Made by a program: the position numbers and the translations under genes
The notes under the pieces: model-generated
What the model was told of the DNA's origin: nothing
Databases searched by the model: none
What the model saw: only the letters and a program-made list of their open reading frames with translations
Assembly (NCBI RefSeq): GCF_007678255.1
Contig: NZ_VEED01000005.1
Location: 124,001 to 188,000 of the forward strand
DNA length: 64,000 bases
Direction: 5' to 3'
DNA from: Bacillus sp. X1(2014)
GTDB taxonomy: Bacteria; Bacillota; Bacilli; Bacillales_B; DSM-18226
Shown: in pieces, positions 34,436 through 43,223 of the stretch
How the letters are laid out: every line of letters starts with the position of its first letter
Position numbering within the stretch: the stretch's first letter is position 1

Positions 34436-35608
34436 ATGGAAGGGTGCGTGATTCGTTTGAAGAACTACTACGATGTTGTAATTGTAGGCGCGGGGTCGAT
34501 GGGTATGGCAGCAGGGTATTACTTATCAAAGCTAGGAAAAAGAACATTATTAATAGATGCAAATGATCCTCCCCATAGCTTAGGCAGTCACCATGGAGAT
34601 ACTAGAATCATTCGTCATGCTTATGGAGAAGGAAGGCAATATGTTCCTCTTGCGCTCGGAGCTCAAGAATTATGGCGGGAATTAGAACAAGAATCAGGTA
34701 TGGAGTTGTTTTCTCCAACTGGTGTTTTATGTGTAGGTGCAGAGGGCTCTCCATTTATCGAAGAGGTAATCAAAAGTGCTAAGGAATTTTCTTTACCGCA
34801 GGAAGTCCTATTAAGTGATGCGATTAATGCTCGCTGGCGAGGGATTTCTTTGCCAGGGGGATTGGTTGGGTGTTTAGAAAAGAATTCAGGCGTGCTATTT
34901 AGTGAAGAATGTATTCGAGCGTATCGCCATCTAGGTTTAGCAAATGGGATGACCCTTGTACCTAATACAAAAGTGGAGAAAATAGACATTTTTGCTGAAG
35001 GTGCCATTGTCACCACAAAAAATGAACAATATGCTGCTGATTTTGTCATTGTTTGTTCAGGAGCTTGGACAGGAAAAATCCTTGAAGGCACGGGAGTAGA
35101 CCTTCCTCTTCAGCCGACACGGAAGACCGTCTCATGGTTTGAATGTGATGAACTTCTCTATGATTCTAGTCATTTTCCTGCTTTCAGTATGGAAGTTGAA
35201 AATCAACATTATTATGGCTTTCCCTCTATGAATGGGAGCGGGGTGAAAATCGGAAGACATGATGGAGGAGAAAAAGTAGATCCTGATTGTTTCAATCGGG
35301 AATATAGCGTGAATTCATCTGATGAGTATGAGGCCCGAAGCTTTATGAAGAAGTATCTACCGAAAGCCAATGGTCACTTGATTAAAGGTAAAACATGTCT
35401 TTATACACTTACTCCTGATGAACATTTTATTATCGACCATCACCCTATGTTTTCAAATGTCATTATTACGGCTGGTTTTTCTGGACATGGGTTTAAATTT
35501 GCAAGCATCATAGGAAAAATTATTTGTGATCTAGTGACAGACGGAAAAACTAATTATGATATCTCCATGTTTTCACTTCATCGTTTTTCAAATGAATTCA
35601 CTAATTAA
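34436..35608 (+). CDS. N-methyl amino acid oxidase (monomeric sarcosine/N-methyltryptophan oxidase type)
   Basis: A 390-residue flavoprotein of the MSOX/MTOX family. The FAD Rossmann motif is VVIVGAGSMGMAAGYYLSKLG, and the covalent-FAD Cys region KTCLYTLTPDEHFIIDHHP closely matches the family consensus. Members oxidise secondary N-methyl amino acids, releasing formaldehyde and H2O2. The first ATG (34436) has GAGGAG at close spacing; GTG 34448 or TTG 34457 are alternatives. It has its own terminator and stands before an MFS importer and an ammonia-lyase homologue, suggesting degradation of an N-methylated amino acid or betaine-like compound. Confidence 0.87.
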   Translation: MEGCVIRLKNYYDVVIVGAGSMGMAAGYYLSKLGKRTLLIDANDPPHSLGSHHGDTRIIRHAYGEGRQYVPLALGAQELWRELEQESGMELFSPTGVLCVGAEGSPFIEEVIKSAKEFSLPQEVLLSDAINARWRGISLPGGLVGCLEKNSGVLFSEECIRAYRHLGLANGMTLVPNTKVEKIDIFAEGAIVTTKNEQYAADFVIVCSGAWTGKILEGTGVDLPLQPTRKTVSWFECDELLYDSSHFPAFSMEVENQHYYGFPSMNGSGVKIGRHDGGEKVDPDCFNREYSVNSSDEYEARSFMKKYLPKANGHLIKGKTCLYTLTPDEHFIIDHHPMFSNVIITAGFSGHGFKFASIIGKIICDLVTDGKTNYDISMFSLHRFSNEFTN

Positions 35609-35610
35609 TA

Positions 35611-35646
35611 AGGAGGGGAACCTTAAGTCAGGTTTCCCTCTTTTAT
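35611..35646 (+). terminator. Rho-independent terminator after the oxidase gene
   Basis: A 10-bp stem (GAGGGGAACC with GGTTTCCCTC, one G-U pair) is followed by TTTTATTTATT. Confidence 0.88.
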
Positions 35647-35751
35647 TTATTAGACAGATCATCACTTTACAATAGCAATATTGTGCTAATAGTTCGAATG
35701 ATTATCTAGAGCCTTCTTTATTTCAAAACATTATAATTTAGTTAGCTAAAG

Positions 35752-35765
35752 TGTAAACGCTTTAA
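35752..35765 (+). promoter_or_regulatory. Possible CcpA (cre) site before the MFS gene
   Basis: TGTAAACGCTTTAA matches the cre core TGWAAACGNTNWCA except near its 3' end. Catabolite repression of the transporter/lyase genes would fit an accessory catabolic locus. Confidence 0.5.
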
Positions 35766-35843
35766 AAAACGGTGAAAGGTAGAGAGTTATTTTTTTGGGA
35801 ATATTTATCTGAAAAATTAAAAAACATTGAAAAGGAGTTTTTT

Positions 35844-37223
35844 ATGAACAATCAAAAGTACTTAATGGATGATGCCCCTCTTAATAAATTTCATCTTCGA
35901 ATTACCGCCCTTACTTTCGGTTCTAATTTTTCGGATGGTTATGCTCTAGGTATTATTGGAATGGCCCTTTCTTTATTAGGTCCACAAATGAAACTAGGAG
36001 CAATATGGGAAGGATTAATCGGAAGCTCCGCTTTAATTGGTCTCTTTTTTGGCAGCCTGTTACTAGGAGGATTATCCGACCGTATTGGCAGGCAAAAAAT
36101 CTACTTAGCTAATTTTCTGATTATCGGGATTGCGTCCGCTTTACAGTTCTTCGTACATGATCCATGGACGCTATTCATTTTACGCTTATTGATCGGGATT
36201 GCATTAGGAGGAGATTACGCGGTTGGATCGACTTTACTAGCAGAGTTTGCCCCTAGAAAATATCGAGGATTATTGCTTTCTTCTTTAAATGTACTCTGGA
36301 CCGTTGGGTATGTCGTTGCAAATATCGTAGGTTTTTATTTGCAAAAATCAGGCCCGGATTCTTGGCGCTGGATGCTTGTGAGTGCTGCCATTCCCGCTTT
36401 CATTCTAGTAATTTTACGTATCGGCACTCCAGAATCGCCACTTTGGTTAATTAAAATGGGACGTGTGGAAGAGGCTCGTGCGATCGTAAGAAAATATATT
36501 GGACCAAATGCGATAATGGATGAAACGATTAAAGAGACTTCCAAAACAGCTTTCCGTATGGTCGATCTTTTCAGTAAACATCTATGGAAGCGGACTACAT
36601 TTGGATCATTATTTTATGTATGTCAGGTTGTCCCGTATTTTGCCATCTATACTTTTCTTCCAACAATATTAAGTAAAATGGGCTTTGAAGAAACATTTAG
36701 TATTGATATGCAGCTTAATCTTTTCTTGTTAGTTGGAGCCATTGTTGGGGTTTGGTGTACGGAAAAGCTTACGCGAAGAGGTTTCACCATTTATACGTTT
36801 GTCATTCTTACCGTTTCGTTATTTATTTTAAGTATATTGCCTAAAGAATCGCATACTACTGCGATCATTATCTTTGCAACTTTTACTTTTGTGATGTCTG
36901 CTGCTTCCAACCTTACGTTAATTTATCCTGCAGAGCTTTTCCCGACAGAAATTCGTGGAACGGGTGTTGGGGTCACGACTGCTGTCAGCCGCATTGGTTC
37001 GGCGATTGGAACATTTCTGTTACCTGTAAGTGTTAGTTCATGGGGAATGGGACCATCGATGATTGCGATGAGTGTGATTCTATTGATTGGAACGATTGTC
37101 TCGATCGCATGGGCACCAGAAACAAAGTATCTATCGATGACTGAAGTCGATAACCCAGAACTTGAAACGGGGAGCTCTCCAATCATAGATTCTGAGCTTC
37201 CAAGTAAAAGAAATTTATCATAA
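35844..37223 (+). CDS. MFS transporter, metabolite/H+ symporter type
   Basis: A 459-residue major facilitator with twelve helices. The loop 2-3 signature is GGLSDRIGRQKIYL and helices 4-5 contain GIALGGDYAVGSTLLAEF, as in sugar/aromatic-acid/betaine symporters. The frame extends to 35772, but AAAGGAG before ATG 35844 fixes the start. It lies 21 bases before the ammonia-lyase-like gene and is surely cotranscribed, so it should import the lyase substrate. A cre-like site lies just upstream. Confidence 0.9.
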   Translation: MNNQKYLMDDAPLNKFHLRITALTFGSNFSDGYALGIIGMALSLLGPQMKLGAIWEGLIGSSALIGLFFGSLLLGGLSDRIGRQKIYLANFLIIGIASALQFFVHDPWTLFILRLLIGIALGGDYAVGSTLLAEFAPRKYRGLLLSSLNVLWTVGYVVANIVGFYLQKSGPDSWRWMLVSAAIPAFILVILRIGTPESPLWLIKMGRVEEARAIVRKYIGPNAIMDETIKETSKTAFRMVDLFSKHLWKRTTFGSLFYVCQVVPYFAIYTFLPTILSKMGFEETFSIDMQLNLFLLVGAIVGVWCTEKLTRRGFTIYTFVILTVSLFILSILPKESHTTAIIIFATFTFVMSAASNLTLIYPAELFPTEIRGTGVGVTTAVSRIGSAIGTFLLPVSVSSWGMGPSMIAMSVILLIGTIVSIAWAPETKYLSMTEVDNPELETGSSPIIDSELPSKRNLS

Positions 37224-37244
37224 GCTTGATAAGAGGTGTTTTAG

Positions 37245-38801
37245 ATGACCAAGAATGAAAACTTACACCCAAGAGATATAAAAGAGGTTATTCTTGGGGA
37301 TCAAGAGCTTTCGATTCATGAGGTGATTGCTGTTGCAAGATATTCAGCAAAAGTTTCCTTTACAGAAGCTTATTGCAACAGGGTAAAAACATCACGTGGA
37401 TTAATCGAAAAGTTTTTACAAGAAGAGCGCGCAATTTATGGAGTGACAACCGGATTTGGCAGTAATGTCACAAAAGTAATCTCGAAGAACGATGCTGAAA
37501 TCCTGCAACGAAATATTGTTCGTTCTCATGCTGTTTCGGTAGGTGAGCCGCTGGAAAAAGAAGTGGTTAGAGCTATTCAGCTAATGATCCTAAACCATTT
37601 AGGGCAGGGATTTTCAGGCGTCAGTTTAGCGGTTTTAGAACTTATGGCCGGATTATTGAATCATGATATCTTACCGGTTGTACCAGGTGATGGTTCAGTG
37701 GCCTATCTTGCTCCTGAAGCACACATCGCCTTAGTATTAATGGGTGAAGGAAAAGCGTGGTATAATGGTGAGCTCCTTTCAGGTTGTGATGCTTTAGAAA
37801 AAGCGGGATTAATACCAGTTGTACTTGGCTGTAAAGAAGGACTGGCCCTTTTAAGTGGCACGACTTCCGTTACTGCTTTTGCCTCTCTCGCCTTATATAA
37901 TGGGATTCAAGCTGTGAAGACAGCAGATATTTCGGGAGCAATGTCGTTTGAGTCGTTAAAAGGAACGATAAACGCATTTGATCCGCGCCTCCATTCCGTA
38001 AAAAAACACGCGGAACAGGGTAATACAGCTCGTAATTTAGTAAGAATCCTTAATGGCAGTAAAATTGCCGAAGAGTACAAGGATTATCGATTACAAGATG
38101 CGCTAAGTCTGCGCTGTATTCCACAAGTCCATGGTGCGGTAAAGAAGGTATTGAAAAATACGTTGGAAAACCTCATGAATGAAATGCAGTCCGTAAGTGA
38201 TAATCCAATCATCTGGCCTGAAGGCGATGATGGAATTGCTCTAATGGGAGGAAACTTCGACAGCTCCTTCATAGGAATAGATGCAGATTCGATGTGTATC
38301 GCGATGGCGAACTTAGCCAAGATAGCAGAACGTCGGATTGATCGCTTAGTGAATTATCATGTAAGTGAACTGCCCAACTTCTTAGTAGCCAATCCGGGTT
38401 TGAATAATGGCTATATGATTCCCCAATACACAGCTGCCGGATTATTAAATGAAATCAGAGTTCTTTCACATCCCGCCACCATTGATAATGTCTCCACTTG
38501 TGCAAATCAAGAGGATGTGGTGAGTTTTGCTTATTTTGCTGCTAAGAAAGCCTATCAAATTTCAAAGAAGCTTCAATATATTTTAGCGATTGAATTGATG
38601 CTTGGCACGCAGGCATTGGATTTTTACGGATCATTGAGTCCATCGCCAGTTACCGGAAAAGTTCATCAGTTTATCCGAGCGAAAGTACCAACAGTACAAG
38701 AGGACCGATTTTTCTATCCTGATATCGAAAACATTTTCCAATATATTCAAGAAGGAGAAATCGTCACACTAGTCGAAGAGTTAATTGGAGAATTAGAATA
38801 A
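37245..38801 (+). CDS. Histidine/aromatic ammonia-lyase homologue lacking the Ala-Ser-Gly (MIO) motif
   Basis: A 518-residue member of the HutH/PAL superfamily by overall pattern: YGVTTGFGSNV (about 64-75), RSHAVSVGEPL, LQDALSLRCIPQVHG, SVSDNPIIW and ANQEDVVSF are all in place. However, where family members have GSVGASGDLAPLAH the protein reads GSVAYLAPEAH (residues about 150-160); the Ala-Ser-Gly that cyclises into the MIO cofactor is gone. The Asn of the LLNGT motif is also Ser (LLSGTTSV, S204). So it cannot use the usual electrophile; it may be a MIO-independent elimination enzyme. It is cotranscribed with the MFS importer. Confidence 0.85.
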   Translation: MTKNENLHPRDIKEVILGDQELSIHEVIAVARYSAKVSFTEAYCNRVKTSRGLIEKFLQEERAIYGVTTGFGSNVTKVISKNDAEILQRNIVRSHAVSVGEPLEKEVVRAIQLMILNHLGQGFSGVSLAVLELMAGLLNHDILPVVPGDGSVAYLAPEAHIALVLMGEGKAWYNGELLSGCDALEKAGLIPVVLGCKEGLALLSGTTSVTAFASLALYNGIQAVKTADISGAMSFESLKGTINAFDPRLHSVKKHAEQGNTARNLVRILNGSKIAEEYKDYRLQDALSLRCIPQVHGAVKKVLKNTLENLMNEMQSVSDNPIIWPEGDDGIALMGGNFDSSFIGIDADSMCIAMANLAKIAERRIDRLVNYHVSELPNFLVANPGLNNGYMIPQYTAAGLLNEIRVLSHPATIDNVSTCANQEDVVSFAYFAAKKAYQISKKLQYILAIELMLGTQALDFYGSLSPSPVTGKVHQFIRAKVPTVQEDRFFYPDIENIFQYIQEGEIVTLVEELIGELE

Positions 38802-38810
38802 TGATAATTT

Positions 38811-38843
38811 AAGGAGGAAGCTACTAAAAAGCTTCTTCCTTTT
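38811..38843 (+). terminator. Rho-independent terminator after the lyase-like gene
   Basis: A 12-bp stem (AAGGAGGAAGCT with AGCTTCTTCCTT, one G-U pair) has a 7-base loop and short T tail. Confidence 0.88.
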
Positions 38844-38881
38844 CATTAACTTAGAAGACAGGATGAACGAGGGGAATTATT

Positions 38882-40072
38882 ATGAAGCAAGATCCAAACC
38901 GCGCTGCTTTTTCACATCTGCTACTCTCGGGAACGCTTGTCCATGAAGGGACATTTGCAGAGTTACAACAAAAATTTGGGATTTCTATTCATCCACATTT
39001 AGTGATGGTTATTTCAATCGATCGTTATCCTGATATTGCAAGCGCAAGCGGGAATTCTTTGGAGTGGAGAAAAAAAGTGGGTCAGCAGCTAGTGGGGAAA
39101 ATTGAGGAAACCGTACGAATACCTTTTCTTTGGAATTGGATTGAAGAGGGGGTTCTTGCTCTTCTCTTAGAATTGAAAGAACAGGATTCAGTAAATGAGT
39201 TTAATAGAAAAATGGTGAATATGGCAAAAAAAATTCAACTTGCTACGCATTCTATTGACCTTTCTGTATCGATAGGGATTGGTAGATATTATCAAGATCC
39301 TTATGCGCTTTACCAATCCTTTCTAGAAGCAAGGAAATCGATGTCTGGCCGCTTTTTCCAAGGGAATCAATTAATCTTTCATTGCGAAATGAAACGAAAT
39401 AATGAGGAGCCAGTCATCAATACGTTTAATGAAGAAAAGGCAGAGCTGCTTGCCCTTGTTAAAATTGGCGATGTAGAAGGGATTATTCTTCATTTGAAAC
39501 GCCTTATGGAAAAATTAGCTATGGCAAGTCAATTTAATGAGGATATTTTCAAAACAGAAGTAGTTTCCATTGTCTTATTATTGTCTAAACGGGTGATCGA
39601 TTCAGGAGCAAATGCAATAACCATTCATTCAAATAATACAAATTTTATACAAAATTTGTATCATATTATTCGATACGATAAATTTGTTAATCAGGTTCTT
39701 GACTATGCAGTTTGGTTGACAGAGCAATCTGAAAACACGAATCTTAATGAAGTAAGTCCTGTCATTCAACAAGCTATTGGTTATATTAAAGAACACCATC
39801 AGAAGAGTATTTTTCTAAATGAGATAGCACAATATTGCTGCTTGAGCCGGCATCATTTTAGTCATTTGTTTAAAAAAGAAGTAGGGATTAGTTTGATTGA
39901 TTATTTAAATCGAATGAGAATTGACATGTCTTTGTCGTATTTAGAAATGACTGATTTGCCCATTAGTGAGATTGCTGAGAAAATAGGTTTCCAGGATGCC
40001 AATTATTTTAGCCGTATGTTTAAAAAGTATATGCAGTTAAGGCCTTCAGATTATCGATTAGCAAGAAATTGA
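38882..40072 (+). CDS. AraC-family regulator with a GGDEF-like (CdaR/PucR-type) sensor region
   Basis: A 396-residue regulator. The first 180 residues resemble the degenerate GGDEF-like module found in PucR/CdaR-type activators (DLSVSIGIGRYYQDPYAL), without catalytic residues. The C-terminal 100 residues are an AraC DNA-binding domain (IFLNEIAQYCCLSRHHFSHLF and ISEIAEKIGFQDANYFSRMF). It immediately follows the lyase-like gene and its terminator, so it is the likely activator of the transporter/lyase unit and perhaps of the oxidase. Confidence 0.85.
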   Translation: MKQDPNRAAFSHLLLSGTLVHEGTFAELQQKFGISIHPHLVMVISIDRYPDIASASGNSLEWRKKVGQQLVGKIEETVRIPFLWNWIEEGVLALLLELKEQDSVNEFNRKMVNMAKKIQLATHSIDLSVSIGIGRYYQDPYALYQSFLEARKSMSGRFFQGNQLIFHCEMKRNNEEPVINTFNEEKAELLALVKIGDVEGIILHLKRLMEKLAMASQFNEDIFKTEVVSIVLLLSKRVIDSGANAITIHSNNTNFIQNLYHIIRYDKFVNQVLDYAVWLTEQSENTNLNEVSPVIQQAIGYIKEHHQKSIFLNEIAQYCCLSRHHFSHLFKKEVGISLIDYLNRMRIDMSLSYLEMTDLPISEIAEKIGFQDANYFSRMFKKYMQLRPSDYRLARN

Positions 40073-40114
40073 ATTGTACAGTATATTTTCATTTATTTTT
40101 CCCCATAATGCATC

Positions 40115-40153
40115 AAGGCCGAAATGCTTCTCAAAAGTGGTTCGGCCTTTTTC
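40115..40153 (+). terminator. Terminator after the AraC-type regulator
   Basis: The stem AAGGCCGAA (40115-40123) pairs with TTCGGCCTT (40141-40149), followed by TTTTC. Confidence 0.85.
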
Positions 40154-40237
40154 TCTGTTTACAGTGCTTCTAGCAGCAACACGATTGGTTCGTGAGAAAC
40201 TGTCTGTGCACAATAGTTACATAAAAACTTCAAATTT

Positions 40238-40271
40238 AAATGGGATAGGCAATCAAGCCTATCCCATTTTT
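40238..40271 (-). terminator. Terminator after ohrA
   Basis: A 13-bp perfect stem (AAATGGGATAGGC with its complement) has a 6-base loop; it lies directly 3' of the minus-strand ohrA. Confidence 0.87.
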
Positions 40272-40281
40272 CAAAAGCTAG

Positions 40282-40704
40282 TTACAATAATACGGTTTGT
40301 AATGCCACTTCTATATTCCCTTTCGTTGCCTTCGAGTAAGGGCAAACAGTATGCGCTTGAGCGACTAAATCCTCTGCTTGTTCCAATGAAATTCCTTTAA
40401 CGGCAACAAACAGTGCAACTGCTAGTTTGAATCCTCCATCAAGATCCTTCCCAATTGATACTTCGGCTGTAACTGTTGATTCAATCCGCTTTCTCGATTG
40501 TCTTGCCACTAAATTCAATGCACTATCGAAACAAGCAGCATATCCAGCTGCAAATAATTGTTCTGGATTTGTAGCATTTTCTTTTTCTTGTCCACCGAGT
40601 GATTTGGGCATGGATAGTGCCAAGTCTAGTGTTCCGTCACTACTTTTTACTTTCCCTAATCTGCCGCCCTCTGCCGTAGCTTTCGCTGTATATAATGATT
40701 CCAT
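40282..40704 (-). CDS. ohrA: Organic hydroperoxide resistance protein OhrA
   Basis: A 140-residue OsmC/Ohr-family thiol peroxidase that reduces organic and lipid hydroperoxides. Both catalytic Cys are present: AACFDSAL (about residue 55) and HTVCPYSKAT (about 119), and YTAKATAEGGRLG is the usual N-terminal strand. AGAGG precedes the ATG. It is divergent from ohrR with shared operators, so it is induced by organic peroxides. Confidence 0.95.
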   Translation of the reverse strand: MESLYTAKATAEGGRLGKVKSSDGTLDLALSMPKSLGGQEKENATNPEQLFAAGYAACFDSALNLVARQSRKRIESTVTAEVSIGKDLDGGFKLAVALFVAVKGISLEQAEDLVAQAHTVCPYSKATKGNIEVALQTVLL

Positions 40705-40721
40705 TTTAACAACCTCTTTTC

Positions 40722-40828
40722 AATTTTGTGAAATTAAATTTTGTACAATTGAATATTACAAAATTATCTTACCTCCAATAATTATAGAAGTCAACAATTA
40801 TATTGTGTAAAATTAAATTGTGTTAATT
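40722..40828. promoter_or_regulatory. OhrR operator region between ohrA and ohrR
   Basis: The interval is filled with AATT/ACAATT inverted repeats typical of OhrR sites: TTTTGTACAATT on the ohrA side (40738-40750), the palindrome ACAAT-TAT-ATTGT at 40794-40806, and TAAAATTAAATTGTG at 40808-40822. OhrR binding here would repress both genes. Confidence 0.65.
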
Positions 40829-40882
40829 AAGTGGCGAAATGTGTATGATATAAATTAGGAAGAAAGTGAAAGGAACTTAGAG

Positions 40883-41326
40883 ATGGATAATCAGAATTTA
40901 AAGCTTGAAAATCAAATCTGTTTTAAAATTTATACAGCCGAACGGGAAATCACAAAGCTATATAGAGATTTACTTGAAGATCTCGATGTCACATACCCGC
41001 AATATCTTGTCTTGTTAGTATTATGGGAGAAAAATTCAATCACTGTAAAAGAACTGGGACAAAAGTTATTTTTAGATTCCGGTACGTTAACTCCTATGCT
41101 CAAACGGATGGAGGGAAATCATCTTTTAGAGCGCAAGCGATCCTTAGAGGATGAAAGAAGTGTGATTATTTCACTGACAAAAAAAGGGGAAGAACTGAAA
41201 CAGAAAGCCGAATGCATTCCTTCGCAATTGTTACAAAACCTATCAACGGATTATGAAGAATTGAAGAATTTAGATCACACCCTTACCACCATTCTTCAAC
41301 GTATTCAAAAAGTAAAAGAAAATTAG
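40883..41326 (+). CDS. ohrR: OhrR, MarR-family organic-peroxide sensing repressor
   Basis: A 147-residue MarR-type repressor with the redox Cys in LENQICFKIYTAER (about residue 14), the conserved Cys15 of B. subtilis OhrR. The winged helix is SGTLTPMLKRMEGNHLLERKRSLEDERSV in layout. There is one further Cys (AECIP, about 112), so intra- or intersubunit disulfide formation is possible. It is divergent from ohrA. Confidence 0.93.
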   Translation: MDNQNLKLENQICFKIYTAEREITKLYRDLLEDLDVTYPQYLVLLVLWEKNSITVKELGQKLFLDSGTLTPMLKRMEGNHLLERKRSLEDERSVIISLTKKGEELKQKAECIPSQLLQNLSTDYEELKNLDHTLTTILQRIQKVKEN

Positions 41327-41349
41327 AATATGCATAAAGCGGTAAAGTG

Positions 41350-41378
41350 AGGCGAGAGCGCATGCTCTTGTCTTTTTT
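41350..41378 (+). terminator. Terminator after ohrR
   Basis: A 10-bp stem with two G-U pairs (AGGCGAGAGC with GCTCTTGTCT) has a GCAT loop and T6 tail. Confidence 0.85.
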
Positions 41379-41433
41379 GCTTTTATAATGGTTAATCAAT
41401 CCATTAAGATTGCAGTAACTTCTGAAAATTCAG

Positions 41434-41495
41434 TTGACTTATTTTGCAGTTGTTTTAATATAGAAAATATAAAACAATGTTTTACTTATGAAACA
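41434..41495 (+). promoter_or_regulatory. Promoter and IclR-type operator of the hydrolase gene
   Basis: TTGACT (41434-41439) and TAATAT (41456-41461) form a promoter with a 16-base spacer. TGTTTT-N6-GAAACA (41478-41495), one mismatch from the cluster palindrome, lies 22 bases after the -10 start, the same place as at 43324 and 44862. Confidence 0.7.
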
Positions 41496-41517
41496 GATAA
41501 AATAAGGAGGGGGAAGC

Positions 41518-42321
41518 ATGCCATTTTTGCAAGTAGAAGATTTACAGATTCATTTTGAAATCGAGGGAGAAGGACCTCCATTAATGATCCTGCATGGAAT
41601 GGGAAATAACTCTCAGTCATGGAAAAAACAATTACAGGGCTTATCCAAGCAATTCACGGTGATTGCATGGGATGCGCCTGGATATGGGAAGAGTTCGGAT
41701 CCAATAGTAGAATTGAAAGAATTTAGCCAGTTTGCTGATGTGTTGAAAGGATTTATCGAAGAATTAAACTATCCATCTGTTACACTCCTAGGACATTCCA
41801 TGGGTTCGGCAATTGCACTCGACTTTTGTTACCGCTTTCCTGAAATGGTAGATGCATTAATTATTTCAGATGCAACTAGAGGAGCAGCGGCTCTAAGTCA
41901 AGAAGAGAATGAACGGAGATTAAACAACCGCCTTCATAACATTGAAACACTAGATCCCAAAGAACTAGCGAAACTACGTGTACAGGAATTGTTATCTCCA
42001 CAACCGGATCCTGAAATAAAGAAAGAAGCAGAAAGAATCTATTCGCAAATCAGACCGATGGGCTTCCGTTCTGTGGCCAATTCGCTTTTTTCTCTGAATC
42101 AAATGGAAATCCTCTCTGCTATTTATGTTCCTACACTAGTTATTTGTGGGGAATTAGATCGAGTGACACCTGTTAGTGAATCACAGATATTTCATGAGGG
42201 TATTAAGGGATCCACGTTTGTAACGATCCCTGGAACCGGACATTTGTGTTATCAAGAAGACTCTGCTCGTTTTAATGGAATTGTCCTTGACTTTCTAATC
42301 TCTTTACCGATAAATCAATAA
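41518..42321 (+). CDS. Alpha/beta hydrolase, candidate C-C bond hydrolase of aromatic meta-cleavage
   Basis: A 267-residue alpha/beta hydrolase. HGMGNNSQSW forms the oxyanion region, the nucleophile Ser is in GHSMGSAIAL (about residue 94), the acid is in CGELDRVTP (about 213) and the His in GTGHLCYQE (about 241). The size and motifs fit BphD/MhpC-type hydrolases or esterases. It opens the aromatic cluster and shares the operator type of the other catabolic genes, so hydrolysis of the ring-fission product is a sensible role, but esterase action on a precursor is also possible. Confidence 0.82.
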   Translation: MPFLQVEDLQIHFEIEGEGPPLMILHGMGNNSQSWKKQLQGLSKQFTVIAWDAPGYGKSSDPIVELKEFSQFADVLKGFIEELNYPSVTLLGHSMGSAIALDFCYRFPEMVDALIISDATRGAAALSQEENERRLNNRLHNIETLDPKELAKLRVQELLSPQPDPEIKKEAERIYSQIRPMGFRSVANSLFSLNQMEILSAIYVPTLVICGELDRVTPVSESQIFHEGIKGSTFVTIPGTGHLCYQEDSARFNGIVLDFLISLPINQ

Positions 42322-42395
42322 GGGAATATCTTTCTTTGCTTAAATTTTGATAAAATAGTAGTATAAGTAAATTAACAATGAGATGGTGAATTGCT

Positions 42396-43187
42396 ATGGC
42401 AAAAGAAGAAAAGGACAGATATAATGCCAATTCGCTCGTAAGGGGATTGGAGATTTTAAAGTTATTTAGTGAAGAGCGTCCGACATTATCCTTAGTAGAA
42501 ATTGCGAAAGAACTCGATGTGAGTCGAACCGTTCCGTTCCGATTACTGTATACGCTCCAAACACTTGGATATCTCGACCAGGATGAACACACGAAACGCT
42601 ATAGTTTAACTCCAAAAGTGCTAGAATTAGGATTTGCCTTTTTAAGTACATTAAAGCTCCCGGAAATTGCGCAGCCATATTTAGAAAAGTTAAGGGATGA
42701 GACAGGGGCGTCTTGCCACCTATCTATATTGGATGGTCAAGAAGTCGTTTATGTCGGAAGTGCTCCTATAAGGGGAGTTTCTGCGGTCAATGTGAATATC
42801 GGATTAAGACTGCCCGCGCATGCTGTCGCTAATGGAAAGGTGCAGCTGGCTTATCAGCCTCAAGAAAAACTAAACCAAATATTATTTGGCTCGAATTTAA
42901 AACCCTATACAGAGCGAACGCAAACCGACTATATGGATTTCGGGCAGGAGTTAGCGACGATTCGGCAAAAGGGGTATGCCATTACAAAGGGAGAATTCCA
43001 CCATGGAATTCAGTCCGTGGCTGCACCTGTTTTTGAGCGGACAGGTAAAGTATTGGCTGCAATAAATTTGGTTGCAACGGAGGCTACGTTCAACCAAGAT
43101 TTTATTGAAAAAATAGCTGTACCTAAAGTGCTGGAAACTTCCGAAATTCTATCCGGTTTTATGGGCTACCATACTAAAGTGAACTAG
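42396..43187 (+). CDS. IclR-family transcriptional regulator
   Basis: A 263-residue IclR protein: N-terminal winged helix (about 10-75; LSLVEIAKELDVSRTVPFRLLYTL) and C-terminal effector domain (about 85-260) with the family pattern LPAHAVANGKVQLA and GIQSVAAPVFERTGKVLAAINLV. It lies in the middle of the aromatic genes between hydrolase and importer. It is the probable regulator that binds the repeated TGTTTT-N6-AAAACA palindromes; that link is inference. Its own promoter region has no copy of the site. Confidence 0.9.
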   Translation: MAKEEKDRYNANSLVRGLEILKLFSEERPTLSLVEIAKELDVSRTVPFRLLYTLQTLGYLDQDEHTKRYSLTPKVLELGFAFLSTLKLPEIAQPYLEKLRDETGASCHLSILDGQEVVYVGSAPIRGVSAVNVNIGLRLPAHAVANGKVQLAYQPQEKLNQILFGSNLKPYTERTQTDYMDFGQELATIRQKGYAITKGEFHHGIQSVAAPVFERTGKVLAAINLVATEATFNQDFIEKIAVPKVLETSEILSGFMGYHTKVN

Positions 43188-43217
43188 AAAGCTTGCGAAC
43201 AATCGCAAGCTTTTTTT
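43188..43217 (+). terminator. Rho-independent terminator after the IclR gene
   Basis: A perfect 11-bp stem (AAAGCTTGCGA with TCGCAAGCTTT), ACAA loop and T-tail begin right after the stop codon. Confidence 0.95.
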
Positions 43218-43223
43218 GATGTG

